Source of the DNA: Colimorpha sp045640985
GTDB lineage: Bacteria > Bacteroidota > Bacteroidia > Bacteroidales > P3
Direction: 5' to 3'
Length of the DNA: 64,000 nt
Assembly (NCBI GenBank): GCA_045640985.1
Contig: JAZUFZ010000040.1
Location: forward strand, 1-64,000
Position 1 is the stretch's first letter. Every line of letters starts with the position of its first letter. The position numbers and the translations under genes are program-made. Below are positions 26,289 to 34,040 of the stretch, one piece after another. The notes under the pieces were generated by a model. The model saw nothing but the letters and a program-made list of their open reading frames with translations. It did no database searches and was not told the origin of the DNA.

Positions 26289-27691
26289 AACAACCCTCGA
26301 CTTCCGATTTTGAAATAGGCCCAAGACAACGACATCATTACCACAACCACATACCACACTTGCACAAACTTATAATTCTTGATATTGACCAGCGACAACC
26401 CATAAGCCGCCATAATCAATAGTATTGGCGCGCCTGGCAATAAGAATCGTTCCGAATTGGAGAAACCCGACATAGAGATAGCACTTAAATACCCAAACAC
26501 AAACGAACCTATAAGAGATAAGTCTCTCCAATTTTTCTTTACGAACAGAGCCGAAAATATAGCAATCAACACAAAGGCGCCTAAAAAGTTACGGACATAA
26601 TTCCCGCCATGCATTATCTGCTGGTTGTACTGAAAATCAACATCCACCATCGTGGGATATGGCAAGAACAATGCCATAGGCGCCATAACCGATCCCGTAG
26701 CATATTTCGCCCACTTATTGCCTTTTGACGTTTGGTAATTACGTTTAGCCACGACATTGCTATCACGCTCCTCCCACAAAGACTCGACCTCTGTACGGAT
26801 GGTCCCACCCAATAGAAAAGCTCCTGCCAAGACCACCCATGTGATCAAAACTGCACGTTTGGCTTTCCCCATCAAACGTTCTGTAGTAAAAACTATAGCT
26901 GTCAGGTAAGAAAAAACTGCCACCGCGCCAAGTACCGTCCTAAAGAAAAACAAAGATACGGCCAATAGAAATGGTATAGCAATTGTCCATATATGATAAT
27001 CCCTACTATGAACCAGATAATCAGCGCTGTTCAGAAACGCCATGGATAAAAAGATCATCTCAGTCTCTTTCAAATGCAGACCGCAATAAATAATCAGGTT
27101 GGGCATCAGCATTCCGAAGATACCCGCCATACGACCAACGCTTTCCCCGAAATTTCGCGCCGCGATTTTATACATGAATATACACGTTCCTGCGCTGAGA
27201 AAACATTTGACCACGCGAGCAAGGAATATATTCGGTCCAATTATTTTGTACAACGCCGTCAGATACAACGGATATCCCGCATCCGAAACACCCCGCATAC
27301 CGCTACCTATCAAATACATGGATATCACACTCCAATCCTCGGTAGCCAACCACTCCGCATCACTATGATATACCATTGAATCTGCAGCCGAGAACTCAAA
27401 TGGGTCACCATTCTGAGACAAATAAAAGAAATATGAGAATATCACCCAAGCAAATCTAAACAAGACGGCAATGCCAAACAAACGAAACTGGTATTGTTGT
27501 TTTGTCAATTGCTGCCATTCCCGAGAAAAATAGGATGACAAAAGGAAAAATCCCACAACCCAGATAACGCCCAATACGATGTAAATGGTCTTCATTGCGT
27601 GACTGAAGAACACGACACTAACCATAAGCAACGCACCTAAATAAAGATATATGGCTGTTTGGGAAATCTTTTGTGGGAAAATTGTATTCAT
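26285..27691 (-). CDS. GT39-like (GT-C fold) multispanning membrane glycosyltransferase
   Basis: 468 residues with about eleven to twelve hydrophobic segments. A GT-C-like pattern is visible: an acidic pair in the first large loop (YHSDAEW), then SDAGYPLYLTALYKIIG, NIFLARVVKC and MLMPNLIIYCGLHLKETEM. GT-C enzymes use polyprenyl-phosphate sugars and act on the periplasmic side. An alternative is an O-antigen polymerase (Wzy), which has a similar hydropathy profile; the SDAGYP-type loop favours GT39. A good Bacteroidetes promoter lies directly upstream (27788-27818), so this gene starts a distinct transcript reaching towards 14076. Confidence 0.65.
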   Translation of the reverse strand: MNTIFPQKISQTAIYLYLGALLMVSVVFFSHAMKTIYIVLGVIWVVGFFLLSSYFSREWQQLTKQQYQFRLFGIAVLFRFAWVIFSYFFYLSQNGDPFEFSAADSMVYHSDAEWLATEDWSVISMYLIGSGMRGVSDAGYPLYLTALYKIIGPNIFLARVVKCFLSAGTCIFMYKIAARNFGESVGRMAGIFGMLMPNLIIYCGLHLKETEMIFLSMAFLNSADYLVHSRDYHIWTIAIPFLLAVSLFFFRTVLGAVAVFSYLTAIVFTTERLMGKAKRAVLITWVVLAGAFLLGGTIRTEVESLWEERDSNVVAKRNYQTSKGNKWAKYATGSVMAPMALFLPYPTMVDVDFQYNQQIMHGGNYVRNFLGAFVLIAIFSALFVKKNWRDLSLIGSFVFGYLSAISMSGFSNSERFLLPGAPILLIMAAYGLSLVNIKNYKFVQVWYVVVVMMSLSWAYFKIGSRGLL

Positions 27692-27787
27692 TAGGTTCTA
27701 TCAAATCTATATTTATACTTTATTAGAATTCATTAATTCACTTATCTTGAACAAACTACCTTAATATCCGACACTATATAAAGTATG

Positions 27788-27818
27788 CAAAATTACAAAA
27801 AAATAACATTCTGCCAAA
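27788..27818 (-). promoter_or_regulatory. Internal Bacteroidetes-type promoter ahead of the GT-C-like gene
   Basis: On the minus strand, TTTG (27818-27815), 19 bp, then TAATTTTG (27795-27788), in a 141-bp intergenic gap. This fits the TTTG/TAnnTTTG consensus. Start of transcription would be near 27782, about 90 nt before the ATG at 27691. It would give the downstream half of the polysaccharide locus, including the export genes, a transcript of its own. Confidence 0.65.
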
Positions 27819-27832
27819 ACAAAAAACATTTC

Positions 27833-28552
27833 TTATCCAAACAACCTACGTTTCAGCTTGATCAAAGCCGTCATATTCTTTTGCCCCACTACGGCTCGAA
27901 GACCTGTCTTCCAAGATTTCCGACCTTCCGACCAAGATCCCATAAAATGATGATCACAATAGGTGTTTTCCGATATAAGATACTCTCCTGATGTTTGCTG
28001 AGGACAGAAATACGTGGCTGGGAACACATGCAGATCTTTATATACATGATATTCGCCATCCTGATGGAAACCATTCTCACGCATAATCTTAGAAATCCGT
28101 TGTGTATTAGTGGTCAAATCCAATGATCCGTCCCCATGAATGAAATGACTGCCTATGTACGAATCCAATTGTTCCTTTACCCATTTCCCATTAGCTACAC
28201 TGGCCATTATACCTGTAACTGGCGGCATGTGTTTACTACCTTCGTATCCTGTAAAAGCTGATAATTGGAGCAGGTCATCCAAGGGCTTTAATATTTCCAC
28301 ATCCGTATCCATATACACCCCACCTTCATTCTTGAGGGCCCAAAGACGCACATAATCTGTTACAAATGCATACTTCTTAGCTTCATACGCCTCCTTCGTA
28401 TATGGAATGCTGGCCACATCAAAATTATCCTCATTCCACAGTTTATATTCCCAATCCGGCATATACTTATGCCAGCTCGCGATGCAATCTTTAGCCAATT
28501 GAGGCATCTCGCCTCGCCCAAACCAACAATAATGAATAATCTTAGGTATCAT
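27833..28552 (-). CDS. GT32-type glycosyltransferase (DXD sugar-binding)
   Basis: 239 residues of the capsular GT32 / 'Gly_transf_sug' type. The opening IPKIIHYCWFGRGEMP, WHKYMPDWEYKLWNEDNFD, KYAFVTDYVRLWAL and the metal-binding GGVYMDTDVEIL are the family signature, in order and at normal spacing. The enzyme is a soluble retaining transferase, often adding galactose or mannose. It overlaps the upstream glycosyltransferase gene by 11 bases. An intergenic promoter separates it from the next gene downstream. Confidence 0.9.
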   Translation of the reverse strand: MIPKIIHYCWFGRGEMPQLAKDCIASWHKYMPDWEYKLWNEDNFDVASIPYTKEAYEAKKYAFVTDYVRLWALKNEGGVYMDTDVEILKPLDDLLQLSAFTGYEGSKHMPPVTGIMASVANGKWVKEQLDSYIGSHFIHGDGSLDLTTNTQRISKIMRENGFHQDGEYHVYKDLHVFPATYFCPQQTSGEYLISENTYCDHHFMGSWSEGRKSWKTGLRAVVGQKNMTALIKLKRRLFG

Positions 28553-29561
28553 AATCCAATAACATTTTTATTGATGCCATAGGTGTTCCATATTGATTCC
28601 AGTACTTAGAAATATTGCCCTCCAGACGTCTTCTATACTCTTGATGATTATGCAAATATCGAACCGCATCAACCAAGGCTTCCTGATTGTCTTCTACAAA
28701 ATGAATATGTTCCCCGTGAACCAATGGGGCAGGAAGATCATTGAATAAAGTTGTTGAAATTATAGCTTTCCCCAAAGCCATATATTCACCTAATTTCCAA
28801 CCATGACATCTCCAATATGCTGGAGTATTAAACACACACATCGACTGCTTTGTTTTATACAACCACTCTTGAGGGGATACACCTGCACTGGCACAATCCA
28901 TAAATGGTTCAATATTCCGATCATTTGCAGACAACAATAATCCACCTTCAAAATTCATATCACCTATACTTTTGCAAGCACGGATAAATCGCGCACGAGT
29001 AAGATTCACCGTTTCGTCATTCTGATTCCATTCATCCCCTATCCATTTAGTGGATAGATGGAAAAGATAGTTATTATCTACGTCAATATTTTCAATATAC
29101 GATTCATATTGCGGCCTTTGTAATAATCGTTTATATTTCCCAATATGTTTTCTTACCGAACCATTTCTAAAATCAAGGCCACTTATACACATAGACAATG
29201 TCCGTGGAATAGACCAACATCGTATTGCAAAAGAGGGACACAATGATAGTAACTTGGAATGATATTTCTCATCTGTCAAAGCGAAATTTGCATTGACACT
29301 ACCATATACATCACACCAATCATACAACTCAGGACAAATTTGATACGAATCATTACAATTTATAACACATCTTTTTTCCACTCCATTAATGCGTGTAATA
29401 AATCTTAACGATTTTGAATTTCTTACATTTTCTGAAAGTTCACAAAATGGAGCCGAACTATAACTTACGGTGTCTATCCCTTTATAATGTTCTAATCCAT
29501 ATATATAGAAACTCTTATATAAAATATTACCTAAAGGATCAACAATAACTTTCATAATCAA
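28542..29561 (-). CDS. Probable GT-B glycosyltransferase, family unclear
   Basis: 339 residues without a textbook N-terminal domain. The C-terminal part has the arrangement of a GT-B donor domain: WRCHGWKLGEYMALGKAI, then TTLFNDLPAPLVHGEHIHFV and DAVRYLHNHQEYRRRLE, as in GT1/GT4-like enzymes. The start may be Met1 or Met3 (29555). It overlaps the GT32 gene and follows the DprA-like gene by 4 bases. A glycosyltransferase role is inferred from the C-terminal pattern and the context. Confidence 0.6.
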   Translation of the reverse strand: MIMKVIVDPLGNILYKSFYIYGLEHYKGIDTVSYSSAPFCELSENVRNSKSLRFITRINGVEKRCVINCNDSYQICPELYDWCDVYGSVNANFALTDEKYHSKLLSLCPSFAIRCWSIPRTLSMCISGLDFRNGSVRKHIGKYKRLLQRPQYESYIENIDVDNNYLFHLSTKWIGDEWNQNDETVNLTRARFIRACKSIGDMNFEGGLLLSANDRNIEPFMDCASAGVSPQEWLYKTKQSMCVFNTPAYWRCHGWKLGEYMALGKAIISTTLFNDLPAPLVHGEHIHFVEDNQEALVDAVRYLHNHQEYRRRLEGNISKYWNQYGTPMASIKMLLDYDT

Positions 29562-29565
29562 ACAA

Positions 29566-30009
29566 CTATCTTTTCATAGCAATATCTTCCGCAATCAGAT
29601 TCATTGCCACACAAACCTCACGAGTCAAAGGATCCTTGAAGGTTCTGGCAGGCCAAGGTGACAATTCCAGCAAAAGTCCCTTCTCACAATGTACTCTGTC
29701 CGCTTTGGTTGGCCGGTATTGATTCGAAAATCCGTAATACCGTATATGAATCACAGAAAGTTCCTCCTTATAAGCCACCTGCAATAGTTCTCGTTCCTTC
29801 TCTGAAATAAAAGCACCTACCAGTACAGCTCCTTTACGTGCCTGAAGCACAAGATTGTTACGATAGGCATTTACTTCTTCCAGTGTCCATTGACTTCTGC
29901 AATGTACCGAAACCAGACTTCTTTCCAAAAGTTTGATATTACCTATCACATCAAACTTTCGTTCCCCAAAAGAAACTTGTCGTACTACCTGAAAATAATC
30001 CTCACTCAT
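29566..30009 (-). CDS. DprA/Smf-like Rossmann-fold protein
   Basis: 147 residues resembling the DprA/LOG-like Rossmann domain rather than anything sugar-related. It has a strand (LVSVHCRSQWTLEEV) and a helix with 'AYRNNLVLQARKGAVLVG'. Next come AFISEKERELLQVA, IHIRYYG, a 'KGLLLELSPWP' strand-turn, and a final NLIAEDIA helix. Small DprA-like proteins of unknown function with the pattern 'G-x-h-V-x-G-F-x-S-x-x-E-x-x-h-L' are common in Bacteroidetes. Full-length DprA (about 370 residues) loads RecA on single-stranded DNA; this one lacks the extra domains. It may be a ligand-binding or nucleotide-processing protein. Its place inside a polysaccharide operon, 4 and 37 bases from its neighbours, is odd. 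Confidence 0.6.
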   Translation of the reverse strand: MSEDYFQVVRQVSFGERKFDVIGNIKLLERSLVSVHCRSQWTLEEVNAYRNNLVLQARKGAVLVGAFISEKERELLQVAYKEELSVIHIRYYGFSNQYRPTKADRVHCEKGLLLELSPWPARTFKDPLTREVCVAMNLIAEDIAMKR

Positions 30010-30046
30010 ATATCCATATTTTTTAATATAACATATATTATTATCT

Positions 30047-31030
30047 TTATAGTTTCGACGTACCCAGCAGAGATTGTTTCATCTTAATAAGAAGTTGTTT
30101 GAAACGACTTCCCTGAATTCTCAACCAGAAACATAACCGCGACCAGCACAATGGAGCCTGATATCTACACCTGCATTGGGGCGACTGTTGGCTCCAATCC
30201 ACTTTTTTCAGTTCAGCGACAGCTTGGGCATGATATTCTTTTGATAGGAAATATTTCCATAGACCATTAGTACGAAGATTATCTATCAATTGTTTATAGT
30301 CCGGATTTGTTAACTCTTGCGGTTCAAGGTAATCCAAATTCCATAACATGTGATACTTAGGGTCATGAATACGACGGGTTCCACGAAACGCCAAATCAAC
30401 ATCCTGGTTATAGTTGCACAACGGCTTATTCAGAAACGCCACCTTATATTTAAGTGCAATACGTATCCACAAATCAAAATCTTCTCCTAATCTAAGTTGT
30501 GGCTTGAATCCCTGAAATTCATCAAAGATATCACGTCTGAGAGCCACCGAAATTGATGTAAGCGGCATACATAACGTCTTGGAATATACCTGACAATAAT
30601 TGATATATCGATGTTCAAAAGTTGAGTATATTCCTATCGGCGCCACCCGCTTCTGATGATTCTTGACAATATAATAGTTCGTACCATAAATGCCCGCGTC
30701 CGGATATCGAGAAATAAGCTGGTTCATTTCCTGCAGAAAATCAGACTCCCACCAGTCATCAGCATCCAAAAAGCAGATGTATACCCCATGTGAGGCTCGA
30801 ACTCCATTATTCCTTGCAGTAGAAACTCCGGCATTGGGTTGCTTCAACAAGAGTGCAGGAAGATGGGTCTCCTTAATTACCTGCTCAGCAATATCTGCCG
30901 AGCCATCCTGAGAGCCATCATCTACCACAACCACCTCATAATCCGTGAAAGACTGAGCACACACCGATAGCAGTGCCTTCTTTATATAAGGAGCTTTGTT
31001 ATAGAGTGGTATGATGATCGAAAACCTCAT
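30047..31030 (-). CDS. GT2-family glycosyltransferase
   Basis: 327 residues of GT-A fold. Domain order: FSIIIPLYNKAPYIKKALLS, VVVDDGSQDGSADIAEQV, the acceptor-side NAGVSTARNNGV, the DxD-type motif CFLDADDWW, then LRLGEDFDLWIRIAL. This is a typical inverting GT2 using a nucleotide sugar in the cytoplasm. It begins 2 bases after the FISUMP-type lipoprotein gene, so the two are in one transcript. Sugar specificity cannot be read from sequence. Confidence 0.92.
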   Translation of the reverse strand: MRFSIIIPLYNKAPYIKKALLSVCAQSFTDYEVVVVDDGSQDGSADIAEQVIKETHLPALLLKQPNAGVSTARNNGVRASHGVYICFLDADDWWESDFLQEMNQLISRYPDAGIYGTNYYIVKNHQKRVAPIGIYSTFEHRYINYCQVYSKTLCMPLTSISVALRRDIFDEFQGFKPQLRLGEDFDLWIRIALKYKVAFLNKPLCNYNQDVDLAFRGTRRIHDPKYHMLWNLDYLEPQELTNPDYKQLIDNLRTNGLWKYFLSKEYHAQAVAELKKVDWSQQSPQCRCRYQAPLCWSRLCFWLRIQGSRFKQLLIKMKQSLLGTSKL

Positions 31031-31032
31031 AT

Positions 31033-32595
31033 TTATTGTACATTTTTGACCAGACGAACAGCATGGCCAAGATTGCGATTCTTATTAGACATTGAACAAG
31101 TAGTAGAGAACACTAATGTATAAGCCTTACCAACATCGGCAGGAGTTGAAGACCAATAATATCCGTTACTCGAATTTGATACCGAATAGTTATTTGAACT
31201 AAATTTCAAATAACCTGTAACAGGAAGAAAAATAGCTCCCGCGGCCTCCATTACCACCCATTCTGAAGCAGAATATCGATTTGCAGAATAATCCGTTCCT
31301 GTTTGTAATATTCCTATTCCTTGTGGATTAATCCAATCATTCGGCTTTATTACCATACCATCGACTTCCCCCACTTGGGCTTTGGCATATCCATTAGAAA
31401 GAATATAAGACCACTCCGAAGAAGTCATTGTACGCCATACATTTGCACTACCACCACCATTACTGATGGGATTCGTCCCCCAATCATAAGATGATGCCGA
31501 TATATCTGTATCCGCTGGCCCGTATGTTGAAGCATTTGCACCAGGCGCTGTCATTGGACTATTTCCAGTACCCCAACAAAACAAATCAAGCCATTCGCTA
31601 TAAGTATCATACCAATTAATATTGTTACCCAATTCACTACATCTCTGATTTTCAGCAAAACGAAACACACCTTGTTTAGGGCAATACTGAAGATTACCCA
31701 TAGCAATATTCACATTCTGTGTGGCCGAAACTGCATACGCTCCACAAGGAGACGCATCGGAGACCACATTATCAGCATGAATTTCAATACTTCCCAACTT
31801 ATTACGTGAGAGGGAACAGTTACCTGACATTGTCTTGGAAGCTTTGCAGATTACCCCATCAATATCAGTTACCACCGTTATTGTAAGCTGTTGATTAGAA
31901 AAAGGCGGTAAAACAATATAATAGATACGGCTCTCATTGGCAGGAATCATTTCCACCTCTGGCATCGCGAGCATTACGCTTTTAGAGCCCTCCTCTCCCA
32001 TTTCCAAAGACGGAGCCACATTGATTGTAGAGGAAGGAACTGTTATCGTTCCCTCGCCGCAAAGTACGGCATCTGGAGCAGAAACCGAAATACCCCGGAC
32101 CCGGAATGCACGCTCCTGATTATTTGTCAGCGTAACTTTCAACAAAGCACACAAATTTCTAAACTGGATTCCACCTTCTCCACCTTCATCAACAGATGCC
32201 AGCAACGGTGCCTCAAGAATCTGATTATCTCCAATCTTCTTGAAATTCTGGGCTACTGGTAATGAGACATTTATTGAAGTTAGACCTTTTACCGACTCAG
32301 CAGCAACAATAGAGGATGGATATACCGCAACATATCCCGCCTCATTATATTGGATGCCATCCAAGGTAGCAATATCATCAACATAATGCAACACAACTTC
32401 ATCATCATTCACCAACACAGTATCTCCTTCCACCCAACAAGAATAATTCTGATCATCGATATACACCTTCGCCCCATTCGGATAATTATAATGTTCTATA
32501 TTCGCGTTTAATGAAACGTTATTCGGCGTATTCTTTTCACAACCCACAAAAAGAAATGAAACTAAAAGGAATAAAAGACAAAACTCAACTTTCAT
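31033..32595 (-). CDS. FISUMP-type surface lipoprotein with a fimbrillin-like N-terminal part
   Basis: 520-residue lipoprotein. The signal is MKVEFCLLFLLVSFLFVGCE with the lipobox Cys at about residue 19. Residues about 25-280 look fimbrillin-like (YVAVYPSSI, FRNLCALLKVTLTNNQE, RIYYIVLPPF), as in the lipoprotein at 302. The C-terminal part (about 285-520) matches the FISUMP / 'Fib_succ_major' module, a formylglycine-generating-like lectin fold: VNIAMGNLQYCPKQGVFRFA, WTMT-like VWRTMTSSEW, FLPVTGYL, GYYWSSTP and GHAVRLVK. It is probably exposed on the outer-membrane surface. It lies between a GT2 gene (2 bases) and the wecB-like gene (11 bases), an unusual position inside sugar-biosynthesis genes. 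Its role may be binding or retaining the secreted polymer; this is inference. Confidence 0.8.
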   Translation of the reverse strand: MKVEFCLLFLLVSFLFVGCEKNTPNNVSLNANIEHYNYPNGAKVYIDDQNYSCWVEGDTVLVNDDEVVLHYVDDIATLDGIQYNEAGYVAVYPSSIVAAESVKGLTSINVSLPVAQNFKKIGDNQILEAPLLASVDEGGEGGIQFRNLCALLKVTLTNNQERAFRVRGISVSAPDAVLCGEGTITVPSSTINVAPSLEMGEEGSKSVMLAMPEVEMIPANESRIYYIVLPPFSNQQLTITVVTDIDGVICKASKTMSGNCSLSRNKLGSIEIHADNVVSDASPCGAYAVSATQNVNIAMGNLQYCPKQGVFRFAENQRCSELGNNINWYDTYSEWLDLFCWGTGNSPMTAPGANASTYGPADTDISASSYDWGTNPISNGGGSANVWRTMTSSEWSYILSNGYAKAQVGEVDGMVIKPNDWINPQGIGILQTGTDYSANRYSASEWVVMEAAGAIFLPVTGYLKFSSNNYSVSNSSNGYYWSSTPADVGKAYTLVFSTTCSMSNKNRNLGHAVRLVKNVQ

Positions 32596-32606
32596 TTTCC
32601 CAATAT

Positions 32607-33761
32607 TTATATTTTATTCTGCAATAAATACGAAACTATGGTCTGCGATGCAGTGCCATCACCGTAAGGATTAACCGCCTGCGCCATCCTCTGATACATA
32701 TACTGATCAGTTAACAACTCCGACACACCAGACTCTATCTTCTGGCAATCCGTTCCCACCATTTTCACTGTTCCAGCCTCCACGGCTTCAGGTCGTTCTG
32801 TGGTGTCGCGCATTACCAGTACGGGTTTCCCAAGTCCTGGAGCTTCTTCTTGCACGCCGCCGCTATCAGTTAAAATCAGGTATGATTTCCCCATCATATA
32901 GACAAACGGAAGATAATCCAATGGTTCTATCAGGAAAACATTAGCCAAACCCGTTCCTAATATTTCCATCACAGGTTTTCTGACATTTGGGTTTAAGTGC
33001 ATGGGATATACAAAATCCACATTAGAATATCGGAATGCCAAGTTTCTGATTGCATGACAGATATTCAAAAATCCTTCCCCGAAATTCTCCCTGCGATGAC
33101 CTGTGATAAGGACCATCCGTCTCCCGTCATTAAGTCTATCTACATCATAACCATACTCAAGCATTTTGAGTTTCAGATTCTGTTGCACTTGCTGATCCGA
33201 ATCCAACTTCGCTGTCACCCAATTAAGCGCATCTATGACAGTATTTCCCGTGACAACAATCTGGCGATCATTAACATTCTCTTTCAACAGATTCTGCCGT
33301 GAAAGAGGAGTTGGTGAGAAATGGTAGGTCGCAATACGGCCGGTTATCTGTCGGTTCATTTCCTCAGGCCATGGACTGTAGATATTGCCCGTTCTAAGGC
33401 CGGCTTCTACATGCCCCACAGGTATCTGCTGGTAAAAAGCAGCAAGTGCGGTGATTGAAGAAGTGGTGGTATCTCCATGGACAAGCACCAGATCTGGGCG
33501 GACCTCATTCAGCACCTCTCTCATACCCAGCAGGATTCGACTGGTAATGTCAAATAGGTCCTGATTGGGTTTCATAATATTGAGGTCGTAGTCGGGCGTA
33601 ATCTCGAACAACCGCAACACCTGATCCAACATCTCACGATGTTGTCCAGTCACACAGACCTTGGTGATGAACATATCTGGATGCTTCTTGAGTTCATGAA
33701 CCAAGGGCGCCATCTTTATGGCTTCAGGTCTTGTGCCAAAAACAAGTAGTATAGTCTTCAT
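32607..33761 (-). CDS. wecB: UDP-N-acetylglucosamine 2-epimerase (non-hydrolysing)
   Basis: 384 residues from the ATG at 33761 (MKTILLVFGTRPEAIKMAPL); a start at 33776 would add five residues. Diagnostic segments are VTGQHREMLDQV, LVHGDTTTSSITALAAF, GHVEAGLRTGNIYSPWPEE, ITGHRRENFGEGF, YPMHLNPNVRKPV and LTDSGGVQEEAPGLGKPVLV. These are closely WecB-like, so conversion of UDP-GlcNAc to UDP-ManNAc is likely. Unlike ECA operons, no WecC dehydrogenase is visible in the window, so ManNAc may be used directly or oxidised by an enzyme elsewhere. This is the second epimerase of the family here (see 20447). Confidence 0.93.
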   Translation of the reverse strand: MKTILLVFGTRPEAIKMAPLVHELKKHPDMFITKVCVTGQHREMLDQVLRLFEITPDYDLNIMKPNQDLFDITSRILLGMREVLNEVRPDLVLVHGDTTTSSITALAAFYQQIPVGHVEAGLRTGNIYSPWPEEMNRQITGRIATYHFSPTPLSRQNLLKENVNDRQIVVTGNTVIDALNWVTAKLDSDQQVQQNLKLKMLEYGYDVDRLNDGRRMVLITGHRRENFGEGFLNICHAIRNLAFRYSNVDFVYPMHLNPNVRKPVMEILGTGLANVFLIEPLDYLPFVYMMGKSYLILTDSGGVQEEAPGLGKPVLVMRDTTERPEAVEAGTVKMVGTDCQKIESGVSELLTDQYMYQRMAQAVNPYGDGTASQTIVSYLLQNKI

Positions 33762-33947
33762 TGGTATGTTTGTCATTATAACGAGAACATACTTACTTTA
33801 TTGCATAATGACTAAAATAAGTAGATACATTTCCTGCTATTTTGATTGGAATACTCACAATGCTATTGTATCTTCCATACAACTTCGGAATCCGACTGCA
33901 TAACATAGGTTCATTTCCCGTAACACTCCCATAGTTATTCCGAAGTT

Positions 33948-33981
33948 ACCAGAGAGATACCAGGGAGATACCACAGAGAAA
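33948..33981. repeat. 11-bp tandem array, inverted copy of the TATCTCCCTGG unit
   Basis: ACCAGAGAGAT, ACCAGGGAGAT and ACCACAGAGAA start at 33948, 33959 and 33970, a strict 11-bp step. The reverse complement of the central unit is ATCTCCCTGGT, the unit of the array at 13872-13923. It lies in the 279-base gap between the aminotransferase and wecB genes, which otherwise shows no gene or clear promoter. Confidence 0.8.
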
Positions 33982-34040
33982 AGTTCGCATATTTTCATTG
34001 GATAGACATGAACGTTTTCGAAAATCGTATGTTCATTATG

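Noticed and set aside
26285..27691. Wzx flippase
   Set aside because: The loop motif SDAGYPLY and the segment arrangement fit GT-C enzymes or a polymerase better than a 12-14 helix MATE/PST flippase.
29566..30009. Functional full-length DprA natural-transformation protein
   Set aside because: It is only 147 residues and lacks the flanking SAM-like and winged-helix domains; only the Rossmann-like pattern is supported.
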